Position numbers and translations under genes: made by a program. The notes beneath the pieces are model-generated. The model saw only the letters and a program-made list of their open reading frames with translations, ran no database searches and was not told where the DNA came from. From Phycisphaeraceae bacterium (GTDB taxonomy: Bacteria; Planctomycetota; Phycisphaerae; Phycisphaerales; UBA1924), in assembly GCA_019636795.1 (NCBI GenBank), contig JAHBWW010000005.1:62001-126000 (forward strand): DNA of 64,000 nucleotides, in the 5' to 3' direction. Below are positions 20,837-30,681 of this stretch, piece by piece; the stretch's first letter is position 1; each line of letters opens with the position of its first letter.

Positions 20837-21771
20837 TACTCGTCGATGTTCTGCCCGCGATACGTGAAAGGCCTGACGCGGTAGCGCGAGTGTGCTTCCA
20901 TCTGTGCGATCGGCCAGGCCGGATTCGCGCCCGACCCCGGGCCCTCCTGCGATGCGATGTACGTCTCGACCAGATCCTCTCCGGTTTTGACGAATCGCGC
21001 TGAACCATCTGCAAATCCGACATGCAATCCGGCCGACTTGTGGTTGTTCCATTCGTCGGGCCAGTTGTTCTGCCCGCCTTGAGGCCTCACCACCCCCAGC
21101 GCCGTCGCGAACGGACTCGAGTTGTCGTCGTTGTCATTGTCGAGTATGAGGATCGTGCTCGAAGCGAACCGGACATTCTTCTGGCTCTTGATCGGCGACG
21201 GCGCAGGCTCATTGAGAATCGCGACCCCACCCATGCCGGGTGGCGAGCGCCATCCGATTTGGCTTCCGATCGTGCCGTTGAACGGCGGTGGGGGGATGAT
21301 CGTGCCATCTGGATACTTGCCCGGCGTATACCACATGAACGTTTCGTAACTGTGCCCGCCTTCGTCAATCGCGTCATTGGCGGGGAAGAAAAGATCAAAG
21401 AGAAAGTCGCGCCCGTAGAGCAGTTCGATCCCAGACAAGACTGGCTCATCGCTCAGATGCCGGTTCTGGTCCACACCATTGCGCGTGCTGGGGCAGATGG
21501 CGACGTCGTAGGTCGTGATGTAGTCGGGGAAGAGCCACCCAATGTTGTCTTCCCACGAAAAGAACGTGGGCATGAAGAGTTCCTTGGACGTATCACCCGA
21601 ATACGCATTGCACGCAAGGGTCATTTGCCGCACATTCGAGAGGCACAGCGCCCGCCGCCCCGCATCGCGGGCCTTGCCCAGCGCAGGCAGCAGGATCCCG
21701 ATCAGCAGCGCGATGATCGCAATCACGACTAGCAACTCGATAAGCGTGAAAGCACGGTTTTTGTTCAGCAT
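20821..21771 (-). CDS. Type II/IV pseudopilin with DUF1559-like C-terminus
   Basis: A 316-residue protein with a class III prepilin signal: [12 protein letters not shown], where cleavage would leave Phe1 and Glu5 of the mature protein. The residue before the cleavage site is Ala rather than the usual Gly. The long hydrophobic helix ends near residue 30. The C-terminal H[10 protein letters not shown] motif is the H-x-G/DUF1559-type ending abundant in Planctomycetota. GGAG lies 9 bases upstream. Its 3' end overlaps that of the RibBA-like gene by 16 bp. Confidence 0.88.
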   Translation of the reverse strand: MLNKNRAFTLIELLVVIAIIALLIGILLPALGKARDAGRRALCLSNVRQMTLACNAYSGDTSKELFMPTFFSWEDNIGWLFPDYITTYDVAICPSTRNGVDQNRHLSDEPVLSGIELLYGRDFLFDLFFPANDAIDEGGHSYETFMWYTPGKYPDGTIIPPPPFNGTIGSQIGWRSPPGMGGVAILNEPAPSPIKSQKNVRFASSTILILDNDNDDNSSPFATALGVVRPQGGQNNWPDEWNNHKSAGLHVGFADGSARFVKTGEDLVETYIASQEGPGSGANPAWPIAQMEAHSRYRVRPFTYRGQNIDEYYKLD

Positions 21772-21885
21772 CGGCACTTGCTCCGCGGACCGACTCAAGT
21801 GTACACAATTCGCGTGTAATCTGGAGCAAGATTCGCTACACTTTCGGTCCCGGCATCAGACGATCCCGGGCCAGAAGGAGAGATC

Positions 21886-23601
21886 ATGCCAACCGCGCGT
21901 CGTACTTCCATGTCTGTTCTACTCGCCTGTGCTGGCCTTTCGGCAAGCACCGCATCGGCCCAGCCCGACAACGACGTTGTCATCGACGCTGCCGGCGTGA
22001 CGATTCGATGCCAGTTGTTCGGCCCCTGCTTCCCCAACCAGTTCCGCAACAGCCAGAACAACCCGCTCCCAGCAGGCACGCCTCAGTTCATTCTCCCAGC
22101 CTCCGGGTATCGCTACGTTCTCGATGGCGTCGTGGCGACCAGCGGGCTTCTCGGTACTGCCATCCCCAACGGCTCGACACTTGGCGAAGCCTTCGACGCC
22201 ATCACGCCCGGAGGCTCGCGCGTTCTCACCGGATACAGCCGCAACTTCTCCGGCGGGCTGCCAAACCCCAGCAACCAGGTCTTCTTCCAACGCTACGCAG
22301 GTTCCTTCGGCGGAATCGACATGGGACTCTCTCTCGAAGTCTCAATCTCGAACGGTGGTGTCGGACAGTTCGCCATTCGTGACATCAATATCCCCCTCGG
22401 CATTCTCGCAGGCTCAATGGAAATCACCTCCGGTTCGGCCACGATCGAGACATGGGTGCCCAGCACGCCACAGGAATCCGAATGGCACTTCGATGGCTCG
22501 CTCGACGCAGTCAATGGCAGCGCACGCGCAGCGATCCGCTATCTCGATGACCCGGCATTCGGCACAATTCTTGGCGGGATCGACAGCCCCGAAACCCCCG
22601 ACCCGACAACCCCAACCGGTGTCACCGCGCAGCAATCGCAGTTCACCACCACGAGCGCCCTGGGCATCGCAGGACCAGGCGGTGAGAACGCAACGGTCTA
22701 TGTCACCAGCCCCGCGCGCAACCTCGCCACCGGCCTCTCCAAGGACCGTCGCGGCATCGGCCTCGCACTCGCGCCAAATCTCCGCCCCGAATACCCCGGA
22801 CAGTTCTTCGGCCAGTGGACCATGGTGTGGGATCTCTACATCCCCGCGTCAAGTTGGTATACCGACTTCCCCGCCAACACCACGCCAAGACAGTTCCCCG
22901 TCGCGCTGCTCGAAGACAACTTTAACAATGACAGTTCGGCTGACATTTTTATTCGCAACCACCCGACACTCGGGCCGACGGTTGGCTACAACGCCTCCAA
23001 CTTCTCGCAGTACATCCCAATCCCGATCGCGCCCGATTCATGGTTCCGCCTGGCGATCGCGTGCGACTTCTTCACGCAGAGCGCTTCTCGCGTCTACATC
23101 AACGGCAACTTCATCGGCACCATCGAAGCCGACTGGCTCTACTGCGGCGTTGACGTCAACGCCCCGGCCTATGGCGACGGCGAACCCGTTCACCCCGCCG
23201 ATTGGGCCGCGTGGGGGCAGTTCCCGAATCATTGGGCTCGCTCATCAGGGAGCATCAATGGCACACCGACACCAATCGCTTCGACGTTGTGTCTCTTCAG
23301 CGACCTTCAGGGCGGCCGGTCGGAAACCGTCTACCTGGCCAATCTCAACTTCATCGACACCGTGCGCACCGACGCCGAGATTGCTCAACTCGGAGGCCCC
23401 GATGCCGCTGGTATCGTCTTCACCGGCACCGTCTGCGCCGCCGACCTCAATGGCGACGGCACACTCGACTTCTTCGATGTGCAGGCATTCCTGCAGGCCT
23501 TCGCAGCTCAGAACCCCATCGCCGACATCAACAACGACGGCGTGTACGACTTCTTCGATGTGCAGGCATTCCTGCAAGCCTTTAGCGCCGGCTGTCCCTG
23601 A
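21886..23601 (+). CDS. Secreted protein of unknown function with GC-type dockerin tail
   Basis: A 571-residue exported protein with a signal peptide (about 1-25, ending SASTASA) and AGAAGGAGA upstream of the ATG. The body is Gly/Asn/Thr-rich; residues about 290-490 include a pattern (V-Y-I-N-G-N-F-I-G-T-I) typical of concanavalin-A-like/LamG jelly-roll domains, which suggests carbohydrate or surface binding but is not firm. It ends with two nearly identical dockerin repeats, both DFFDVQAFLQAF. No catalytic motif is visible. Confidence 0.88.
   Translation: MPTARRTSMSVLLACAGLSASTASAQPDNDVVIDAAGVTIRCQLFGPCFPNQFRNSQNNPLPAGTPQFILPASGYRYVLDGVVATSGLLGTAIPNGSTLGEAFDAITPGGSRVLTGYSRNFSGGLPNPSNQVFFQRYAGSFGGIDMGLSLEVSISNGGVGQFAIRDINIPLGILAGSMEITSGSATIETWVPSTPQESEWHFDGSLDAVNGSARAAIRYLDDPAFGTILGGIDSPETPDPTTPTGVTAQQSQFTTTSALGIAGPGGENATVYVTSPARNLATGLSKDRRGIGLALAPNLRPEYPGQFFGQWTMVWDLYIPASSWYTDFPANTTPRQFPVALLEDNFNNDSSADIFIRNHPTLGPTVGYNASNFSQYIPIPIAPDSWFRLAIACDFFTQSASRVYINGNFIGTIEADWLYCGVDVNAPAYGDGEPVHPADWAAWGQFPNHWARSSGSINGTPTPIASTLCLFSDLQGGRSETVYLANLNFIDTVRTDAEIAQLGGPDAAGIVFTGTVCAADLNGDGTLDFFDVQAFLQAFAAQNPIADINNDGVYDFFDVQAFLQAFSAGCP
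23440..23598 (+). repeat. Tandem GC-type dockerin coding repeats
   Basis: Two units offset by exactly 81 bp (27 codons). Positions 23467-23495 and 23548-23576 are identical over 29 bases, including synonymous positions. Confidence 0.9.
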
Positions 23602-23717
23602 ACAAAACGCATGTCCGCGCGAGATCGCGCCTCATCACTGTCTGTCGCCCAGCCCGTCCAACATCACCCCAGAGCCCAGCGTCTGCGCCAGCACGCGCGA
23701 TCACACTGCGCCTGGGG

Positions 23718-25154
23718 TCATTCAATGACTTCGATTGACGCGGCATCGCTGAACGGCAACATCTCAGGCAGCACCTTCAACTGTGACGACACGATCAGTC
23801 TGAGGCCTGAAGGTGTGACGAACGTCACCTCCACCACGTGCGCCGTCCAACCCGCATCAGGGGCCGCCAATGTTGCGACGAATCGACCATCATCATTTGG
23901 CTCGATGGCCTCGCGTGCCCACTCGCGTCCGACCGTAACGGTGCGAAAGTCGCGAACCGTCGCGTTGGTCATCGTGGCCAGCGTGACACGCTCGGGTTTT
24001 GTGCTTGCAGTGACCGTAAGCGAACCGCTTTCATACTCAACAGCGATGGTCGGGATCGCCTCGACACCGAGCGAAGCCTCCGTCACTGCCCATGCCATGA
24101 TCGATTCAATCACTCCGTCCGCATTCGTGACGCTGTGCCCGGCGCCCGACCTGACGAGCAGACTCGTGTGTCCGGGCAGTTGGCCGATATAGAACTGATC
24201 CGAATCGGGCAAAAAGAACTCGTCGCCAGCCGCATTGACAATGTACTTTGGTAACGTCAGCTCATCGCGGCGAAAAAACGGATCGACGTGCTGCGCGATG
24301 CGTCCGAAGTCTGCCGCGTCGATGCGTTCGAGCAGCCCGCGCTCTTCGTAATCCTTGAGCGTCGGTGCCCAGAACCCATACGCTGCCTTGTGATGCTCAA
24401 AGTGCGGCCTCATATTCAAGAGCGGAATCACCGCCGGAATGACCGCCCTCACACGCTCATCCTCGAGTGCCGTCAGCCATGCGGTCCAGCCTCGCTTCGA
24501 GCCGCCCATGAGCGTAAATCCATCAAGCGTGATCGGCGTTTCCAGCCCGCCCAGATGCTCCTCGATCGATGTCATGGCACCACGCACCGCCAGCACCATC
24601 GCCTTATGCACGATCCATGTCGGGTCGTTTGTCTCCAGGCTCCTGACCCACGACTCGGAGAGAATCGCGTCTTCGACCAGAGGCCCCGCCTCATCATGAG
24701 CAAAATCGAGTGGCTGCGCTGGAACATTGTCCACATACGCCACCGCAAGACCTGACATCATCGCTGCAGCCGCAGTCTGTTGTGTCGCGCTCGGGCTTGC
24801 TGCATCGCGAAATCGACCGCCACCGATCATCAGCATCAGGCGGTCGGCCTTGCGCTGCATCGGCACCGCCACGACAACATTGTGCGTCCATTGCGGCCGA
24901 TCAACTTCCTCCGCGCTGCGCCACAGCTGGCTTGTAAGTGACAAGTGATGCACATCGACCAACCCGACACGCTCTGTCGAACGCAGAGCCCACCTCGGCA
25001 ACTCTTCCCCGTGCGGCGTCGCGACCGCAGCGGCCACAACTGAGTCCGGCTCGGGCAAAAAGATTGCCTCGAAGTGCATCGCCAGTGACGCAGAGGCAAG
25101 CGAGCACACTCCGAGCAACCCACACGCCACGTTCTTCGCAAACATCACTCGCAT
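23718..25154 (-). CDS. PhoPQ-activated pathogenicity-related protein (PqaA-like)
   Basis: A 478-residue secreted alpha/beta-hydrolase-like protein of the PqaA family. A signal peptide covers about 1-26. The family core includes W-T-H-N-V-V-V-A-V-P, IGGGRFRD, and the nucleophile elbow MGGSKRGWTAW, followed by N-A-A-G-D-E-F-F-L-P-D and G-A-G-H-S-V, which plausibly supply the acid and histidine. PqaA was named for a PhoP-regulated Salmonella gene; its substrate is unknown and homologues are common in environmental bacteria. GCAGGAG precedes the ATG; a TTG one codon earlier is less likely. Confidence 0.88.
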   Translation of the reverse strand: MRVMFAKNVACGLLGVCSLASASLAMHFEAIFLPEPDSVVAAAVATPHGEELPRWALRSTERVGLVDVHHLSLTSQLWRSAEEVDRPQWTHNVVVAVPMQRKADRLMLMIGGGRFRDAASPSATQQTAAAAMMSGLAVAYVDNVPAQPLDFAHDEAGPLVEDAILSESWVRSLETNDPTWIVHKAMVLAVRGAMTSIEEHLGGLETPITLDGFTLMGGSKRGWTAWLTALEDERVRAVIPAVIPLLNMRPHFEHHKAAYGFWAPTLKDYEERGLLERIDAADFGRIAQHVDPFFRRDELTLPKYIVNAAGDEFFLPDSDQFYIGQLPGHTSLLVRSGAGHSVTNADGVIESIMAWAVTEASLGVEAIPTIAVEYESGSLTVTASTKPERVTLATMTNATVRDFRTVTVGREWAREAIEPNDDGRFVATLAAPDAGWTAHVVEVTFVTPSGLRLIVSSQLKVLPEMLPFSDAASIEVIE

Positions 25155-25274
25155 CAAGTTCTCCTGCCAGAATGCGGATTGTACGGTCAGCTAAGCCGCA
25201 AACAGGGCGACGCAAGCCCGTCCTCGGTCCAGACGAAACGTCGCAACGCGCGGGCGTAAACCAACAGGCAGGAA

Positions 25275-25348
25275 AGGCCGCGGTGGGATTCGAACCCACG
25301 AATAACGGATTTGCAATCCGTCCCCTTGGACCACTCGGGCACACGGCC
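25275..25348 (-). tRNA. tRNA-Cys (GCA)
   Basis: A 74-nt cloverleaf on the minus strand. The acceptor GGCCGTG pairs with CGCGGCC (one wobble), followed by U73, the discriminator expected for cysteine. The anticodon stem/loop is ACGGA-TTGCAAA-TCCGT with anticodon GCA, and the T arm is GTGGGTTCGAATCCCAC. CCA is not encoded. It lies 49 bp after the CvpA-like gene on the same strand. Confidence 0.95.
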
Positions 25349-25397
25349 GAACACACAACTCTACGTCATCACCTCGCTCAATGGCCAACCTCGAGCA

Positions 25398-27230
25398 TCA
25401 ATCGACGCGATCGTCAAGCAGGCGAGGCTTTTCGAGTTCAAAGACTACCTTGTCTCCAATCACGAACGACTGCAACTGAACCCCACGCGATACGGCAAAC
25501 AGCAGGGTGAGTTTTTGATCGTCGCGCACGCCTGACAACCCCGGCACCGCAAGGTCTGCCACTCCGTTGATCGGCTGCCCCGGCATATACCTGATGTCGT
25601 AGCGGTTCTTATCTTCGTAGATGTATCCGATCGCCTGATACGCCGTACCCTGCGTGTCAATCAGGTAGTACGCGTCATTGGCTCCCGCATTGCGCCCGAC
25701 TTCGCCGAGCAAACTCCCCGCCGAACCAGGCCCAACGTCAACTTGCACCATCAACGTACCATCCGGGACGTAAAACCGATCCACCTTCAGATTCTGTGCA
25801 ATGTCGCGTCCTCGGCTCACCTCGGCCGGAGTCCAGGATCCAACACCCGAAACAATGCGACGGTTGTCGTTCAGATCAAGGCTTCGCTTCTGGGCCGTCT
25901 GAAACGCGCGCTGCATACTCAGTCGCGTCGAGATGACGATCACAGTGTTACCGCCGCTGGTGCTGATGTCCGATTCGCCGATGCGCACCGCGCGCGAGCG
26001 ATCGAGGGTCGTCATACGAGCCGAGCGCAGAATCGTTCCGGCGCGAATCTGCGCGTCACGCATGCTGGCGCTGCCGAAGCGAGCGGACTCTTCCGCGACG
26101 TTGTCGAGTCGAAGTCGCGTGTTCTTGACATACAGCGCGATCGGTCGCGTCCGAGCCGGCACCAGAAACTCGGCCGACATCAGAGCGCTCGAACCACCGC
26201 CCACCGACGACACATGCAGCCCCTCAGCATCGAAACGCCACCGGCCGTACGAATCCGCAACCGCCGAATCCCCCTGACTGATCAGTGCTACTGGAAAAAT
26301 ATTGATCGAAGGCTCGCCCGTCGGCCGGCCCGCTGCATCGAGCGGCTCGACCAGCAGACGCAACTGCCCCGGGCTGATCATGTGCTGACCCGTCGATTCC
26401 TTCGCTTCGCTGCCAAGTTCGAACTTCACGCCCAGCAACTTGCCCGCGGGCACAGGTTCGCCCTTGATGTTCACGTACTTCTGCGCATCAGGGGTAAATG
26501 AATCGATGAGCAGTTCATTCGCAGGCGACGTTCCGTCTTCCTTGCCAACGATGTACATTCCTCTGAACTCGACATCGCGCGGGCGCAATGTGTTGCGTGT
26601 TGCCCCGTCGTTGTAAGTCAGGCGCGAGCTCGGGCCTTCGAGATGAGGCTGAGGGTGCCACTTCGAGAGCGGCTCGGGCGCGCTGAACGATGCCTGCGAC
26701 AGATGGCTGTAGAACATGCCAGTGAGCTTGTCCGCTGGCACCCACAGCCCTCCCTGATCGACCAGACTTCCACCTTTGGTCGCTCGCTCCGAGGTGTGCC
26801 AGATCGGCTTGTAGCCCATGCCCATTGTTGAGTCGGTAAAGCGGAACGAACCAAACCCGATGACCATGATCCCAACCGCCAGAATGCCCGAGACAACACC
26901 ACACGCGCCGCCACCGATGTAGTTCACGAGCGTCGCCTGATTGACGTTGGCCCTTATGAACTTGTCCGTCACAACGCGCAGCAGCAGCAGCGACACCGCG
27001 AATGGCAGCAGCAGCCCAATTCCCCATGCGTTGCCCGACAACGATGCCAGAGGCCCGCGCGTCGGTGCCATGTTCAGAACCATGATCGAGGCCGGCTCCC
27101 ACACGCCGAACGCCACCGCACCCGCGATGATCACGCACACCATGTGCAGGAACGACGAAAAGAAACCCTTGATCGACCAGAGGTAGGCCACCAACGCCAC
27201 CAGTGCCAGAACGATGAGATTCAGAATCAT
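25398..27230 (-). CDS. CvpA-like membrane protein with large C-terminal domain
   Basis: A 610-residue protein. The first 135 residues hold four hydrophobic helices in a CvpA/colicin-V-production-like arrangement (start MILNLIVLALVALVAYLWS, then a helix ending in a glycine-rich G-G-G-A-C-G-V-V-S-G). The remaining 470 residues are soluble and beta-rich with no family I recognise, probably outside the cytoplasm. AGAGGA precedes the ATG. The upstream neighbour is the membrane-anchored GspE-like gene, 46 bp away, so the two are likely one transcript and may work together. Confidence 0.72.
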   Translation of the reverse strand: MILNLIVLALVALVAYLWSIKGFFSSFLHMVCVIIAGAVAFGVWEPASIMVLNMAPTRGPLASLSGNAWGIGLLLPFAVSLLLLRVVTDKFIRANVNQATLVNYIGGGACGVVSGILAVGIMVIGFGSFRFTDSTMGMGYKPIWHTSERATKGGSLVDQGGLWVPADKLTGMFYSHLSQASFSAPEPLSKWHPQPHLEGPSSRLTYNDGATRNTLRPRDVEFRGMYIVGKEDGTSPANELLIDSFTPDAQKYVNIKGEPVPAGKLLGVKFELGSEAKESTGQHMISPGQLRLLVEPLDAAGRPTGEPSINIFPVALISQGDSAVADSYGRWRFDAEGLHVSSVGGGSSALMSAEFLVPARTRPIALYVKNTRLRLDNVAEESARFGSASMRDAQIRAGTILRSARMTTLDRSRAVRIGESDISTSGGNTVIVISTRLSMQRAFQTAQKRSLDLNDNRRIVSGVGSWTPAEVSRGRDIAQNLKVDRFYVPDGTLMVQVDVGPGSAGSLLGEVGRNAGANDAYYLIDTQGTAYQAIGYIYEDKNRYDIRYMPGQPINGVADLAVPGLSGVRDDQKLTLLFAVSRGVQLQSFVIGDKVVFELEKPRLLDDRVD

Positions 27231-27276
27231 GACTGTGTCCTCTGCCTAAGTGCAGGCCCTGTCGTGGACGATGCTT

Positions 27277-29022
27277 TTACGACGCGGCTGCCTGTTGTGA
27301 ACCTTCGACCGGAGGCTGCGCCGGCTTGGCCCCGCCGCCGCCCGATCCGCCTCCCGAAGAAATCCGCGAAATCTCCTCGATGCTTGTCGCCCCTTCGACG
27401 GCACGACGCAATGCCGCCTGATTCAATGTCGGCAGGCCTTGTTTGCGGAACTCCGCTCGCAGCCCGCTCCAGTTCTGCGCCTTGATCATCTCCCGTTCGG
27501 CTGGACCGATGCGGAAGACCTCGAACAAACCTGTCTGCCCGCGATATCCGATCCCCTGACACACCGGGCAGATTTCCGGCTTGTTTCGAATCAGCACCTG
27601 CCCGCCCTTCTTGAACAACTGCTTGACCTTCTCTGCAGGCAGTCCGAGCTTTTTGAGCATGTCCGGCGTTGGTTGATATGGCACCCGGCAGTTCTCGCAC
27701 AACTTGCGCACCAGTTTCTGCGTTATCACGCCACGCAAACAGGCCGACGCCTTGGCCGGATCTCCCACCGCCTTCACAAACACCTGCACCGCTGCCAGTG
27801 CCTCGCTCACATTCAGCGACACATACGTCCTCGAACGCTCGACATCTGAGCCTGCGATTTCGCGTGCCGTCGCTTCGTCCGGCAGTTCGGCGATGCCCAC
27901 CACGTCAGGGTCACGCCGCAACACCGACCGCACCGTCACCGAATACTCTGCACCTTCCTTATACGGATCGAACGTGATCTGCCGAATGCCTTCAAGCGAG
28001 TCCTGAGGCTCCATCTCGATCGTCTGCACATTCGATGTGTACGCGTCGTGCAACTTGAGCATCGCATACAGCGTCGTCGTCCGGCCATTGTGCCCTGGCG
28101 CGCCGAGCAGCACCACCCCGTCGCCCTCTGCAGCGAGAGCTCGAACCACCTCGTACTGCTGATCGAGCAATCCCAGTTGATCGGCCTTGCGACGCACCGC
28201 CACACCCGGGTTGAGCGTCATCGTCAGTCGCATTCCACCTTGCGAACCCATCGACATCACACGCACAGGAACCGTCTCAGCCTCAGTCTTGACGCTGACT
28301 TGCCCCGTCAGGCGGCGGCGGCGGTCTTTAACGTCCAGCTTCGCAGCGGCTTTCCAGAAATCGATGATCTGCACCGCGTTGTTCGTCGCAAGTTTCTCGC
28401 CCGCCTGCCGCACGCCGTCGACGAGAAAACTGACTTGATACCCGTCTTTCGTCGGGGCGAGATCAAGTTGATACGCGCCAAGCCGCGCGCCATTGATGTA
28501 AAACTGTTCGGCCGCAATACGAACTTCGTACTCCGGCGTTTCCTTGCCCGGCGCCTCGACAGTTTTCTTGTCCGGACCCGTGATCGACAACGCAACCGTC
28601 GCAGCCTGCTTCTTGGCAGCCTTCTGTTGTTGCCGCGCCTGCATGGCCGAAAAATCAAGTTTCAGCCTCGCCGTCTCCGGCACGCGCTCCGTGTCCCGAT
28701 TCGTCACGACCACAAAGATTCCGATGTTCAGCGCCAGAATGGCCAGCATGCTCGCGTACGACACCAGGAACCCGACGATACCCGGAATCGGGAGTAACAC
28801 CATGACCGCAACCGCCGCCATGCCAAACAGCATGTGAACAAGATTCCACTTGTCCCGCCCGAGGAAGAACCGTTGCGCGTGCTTGTCAAACACCGTTGAC
28901 ACGAGCCAAGCCCACCCAAGGATCGGAGGGAGGACCAGAAGGGCAAACCACCACCCGACGAGAAAGAAACCTTCCATCGCCGAAAGCGTTGCGTGCATGT
29001 TGAGCATGGATGACCCGGTCAC
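27277..29022 (-). CDS. Membrane-anchored GspE/PilB-like protein with degenerate ATPase motifs
   Basis: A 581-residue protein. Three hydrophobic helices (about 18-42, 62-80, 82-106) come before a soluble region that follows the GspE/PilB plan: a degenerate N-domain, then the ATPase core and the zinc-type cysteines C442/C445 and C485/C488, with C-x-x-C-x-x-x-G-Y-R-G-Q-T-G-L-F-E. The P-loop is not intact: G-A-P-G-H-N-G-R-T-T-T-L-Y-A, with R314 in place of the essential lysine. The Walker B/Asp-box region reads V-V-G-I-A-E-L-P-D-E-A-T-A and the His box is missing. It is probably a non-hydrolysing structural relative. GTG start, with GGAGG 10 bases upstream. Confidence 0.82.
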   Translation of the reverse strand: MTGSSMLNMHATLSAMEGFFLVGWWFALLVLPPILGWAWLVSTVFDKHAQRFFLGRDKWNLVHMLFGMAAVAVMVLLPIPGIVGFLVSYASMLAILALNIGIFVVVTNRDTERVPETARLKLDFSAMQARQQQKAAKKQAATVALSITGPDKKTVEAPGKETPEYEVRIAAEQFYINGARLGAYQLDLAPTKDGYQVSFLVDGVRQAGEKLATNNAVQIIDFWKAAAKLDVKDRRRRLTGQVSVKTEAETVPVRVMSMGSQGGMRLTMTLNPGVAVRRKADQLGLLDQQYEVVRALAAEGDGVVLLGAPGHNGRTTTLYAMLKLHDAYTSNVQTIEMEPQDSLEGIRQITFDPYKEGAEYSVTVRSVLRRDPDVVGIAELPDEATAREIAGSDVERSRTYVSLNVSEALAAVQVFVKAVGDPAKASACLRGVITQKLVRKLCENCRVPYQPTPDMLKKLGLPAEKVKQLFKKGGQVLIRNKPEICPVCQGIGYRGQTGLFEVFRIGPAEREMIKAQNWSGLRAEFRKQGLPTLNQAALRRAVEGATSIEEISRISSGGGSGGGGAKPAQPPVEGSQQAAAS

Positions 29023-29194
29023 CTTGGATTTACCTCCATCATCACGCCCCCGACCTTCAGGCCGACGCGTGCGTCAGGGAAAAAGACGCGTGCGGATGCG
29101 GCGCCGCCGCCCTGCAGCTGCCAAGCCCCACGGCACCGGACAGCCGAAGAGGATACGCCGAACGATCGGCCGATGCGACCTCGACATGGGCCAC

Positions 29195-30355
29195 TCATCC
29201 GAGCTTCTTCAGCCTCATATTCAACTCGTCCACGTTCGGGCTTGCCTCGAGCGCGACGCGCATATGGATGAACTCGTTCTCCACCAACTCCACCAGCGAC
29301 TGGTTGAAGTCCACCATCCCAGTCTTGCGTGCTTCGACCGAGTTGATGAACTCCCGCAATTCACCCTCGCGACCTTCCAGGATGTGGGTCCGCACAACAG
29401 CGTTATTGATCAGGATCTCGATCGCGGGAATCCGGTGAATGTGCTCGTGCAACGTCGGAAGCAGCTTCTGATACACAAACGCACGCATCTGATATCCCAG
29501 AATCTTGCGGACTTCTTCCACTTCCTCAGGCGGGAACAACCCGTAGATGCGGCTGAACGTCTGCGTCGTGCTCGAAGCGTGGATCGTTCCGTACACCAGG
29601 TGGCCCGTCTCAGCTGCATGCAACGCCGCAGAGAACGTCTCGTTGTCACGCATTTCACCCACCAGCACAATGTCCGGGTTCTCACGCACCAGTGCCCGCA
29701 GACCGGTCTTGAAGTCCAGGCAGTCAATCCCGATCTCGCGCTGATTGATCGTGGCCTTGCGATCCGTGAAGATGTACTCGATCGGGTCTTCCAGCGTCAC
29801 AATGTGCACCGGCTTGCGAGCGTTCACAAAATCGAGCATCGACGCAATCGTCGTCGACTTGCCCGAACCCGTCACGCCACAGAGCAGCACGATGCCCTGA
29901 GGCTGCATCGCGATCTCGGACATGATCGGTGGAAGGTACAGCCCCTCGAACGGCAGAATATTGCTCGTGATCAGTCGGGCCGCAACTGACAGACGCCCGC
30001 GAGCCTGAAACAGGTTCACGCGAAAACGGTTCTCGTCGTCGTAGTCGTACGCAAAGTCCACCGACCCGAACTTGTGCAGATCCCTGAACTGTTCCGGGGT
30101 CAGGATGTGCTTGGCAATCTGGATAAACTCCTCAGCCGTCACCGGCTCAGTGTCCAGAGGCTTGAGCGCACCACGCAGGCGCACCTTGGGCGATTGCCCT
30201 GACTTCATGATCAGGTCCGAAGCCTTGAACTTGATCGTGGCTTGAAGGAACTTTCCCCACCGAGTGGAGTGCGGGTCTTTGCGTTGCTCAATGACGAGCG
30301 GTGCAACATGTCCGACGTCTGCCGCGTCGGTCGGTGTTTCGGAACTCAGAGACAT
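29195..30355 (-). CDS. pilT: PilT/PilU-family twitching motility ATPase
   Basis: A 386-residue hexameric-type secretion ATPase of the PilT branch, which powers retraction of type IV pili. It has Walker A GVTGSGKST (K166), Asp box (TLEDPIEYIF), Walker B (IVLVGEMRDNET) and His box (GHLVYGTIHASS). Residues 1-30 are a short leader; the PAS-like N-domain begins near 33. The ATG is set by an AGGAGG site 10 bases upstream; longer in-frame starts read as non-coding. PilU-type function cannot be excluded. The next gene downstream on the same strand is the degenerate GspE-like protein. Confidence 0.92.
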   Translation of the reverse strand: MSLSSETPTDAADVGHVAPLVIEQRKDPHSTRWGKFLQATIKFKASDLIMKSGQSPKVRLRGALKPLDTEPVTAEEFIQIAKHILTPEQFRDLHKFGSVDFAYDYDDENRFRVNLFQARGRLSVAARLITSNILPFEGLYLPPIMSEIAMQPQGIVLLCGVTGSGKSTTIASMLDFVNARKPVHIVTLEDPIEYIFTDRKATINQREIGIDCLDFKTGLRALVRENPDIVLVGEMRDNETFSAALHAAETGHLVYGTIHASSTTQTFSRIYGLFPPEEVEEVRKILGYQMRAFVYQKLLPTLHEHIHRIPAIEILINNAVVRTHILEGREGELREFINSVEARKTGMVDFNQSLVELVENEFIHMRVALEASPNVDELNMRLKKLG

Positions 30356-30681
30356 GAAAACGCGTCCTCCTGTGTCGAGCCTGCGCTCGACATGCAGATC
30401 CTTGAGTTGTGCGCGAGTGTCTGACGTTGGCACGTCATCCCACGACCCATCCTCGCGCCTTTGAGCGTAGCCGACCGATCCGACTTGTGCACGCGTCCTG
30501 CGTCCGGGGTTTGCCGTCATGGACCGCGCATCCTGCGCTGGAGCCGGGCAACCACTTGTTCGCACCGAACAGTGTTCGGGTTGCTTTTCCGCCTTGCAAC
30601 ATCCGACTCGGCGGGTTGCACTTGGTAGGGGAACAAAAGAAAAGCCGGATCCAGAAGGATCCGGCTCGAAGGTCTTGCATG
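30356..30681 (-). other. Intergenic stretch between sigma factor and pilT
   Basis: It holds the sigma-factor terminator at its right side and the pilT ribosome site at its left. I see no open frame with a ribosome site and no convincing promoter boxes for pilT. Confidence 0.5.
30632..30666 (-). terminator. Terminator of the sigma-factor gene
   Basis: A perfect 10-bp stem (AGCCGGATCC / GGATCCGGCT) with loop AGAA or its complement, followed on the minus strand by TTTCTTTTGTTC. It begins 16 bp after the sigma-factor stop. Confidence 0.88.

Noticed and set aside
22124-23728. 534-residue plus-strand frame overlapping the dockerin protein
   Set aside because: Ser/Arg/Pro-rich frame-shifted shadow; the other frame has a signal peptide, ribosome site and dockerin repeats.
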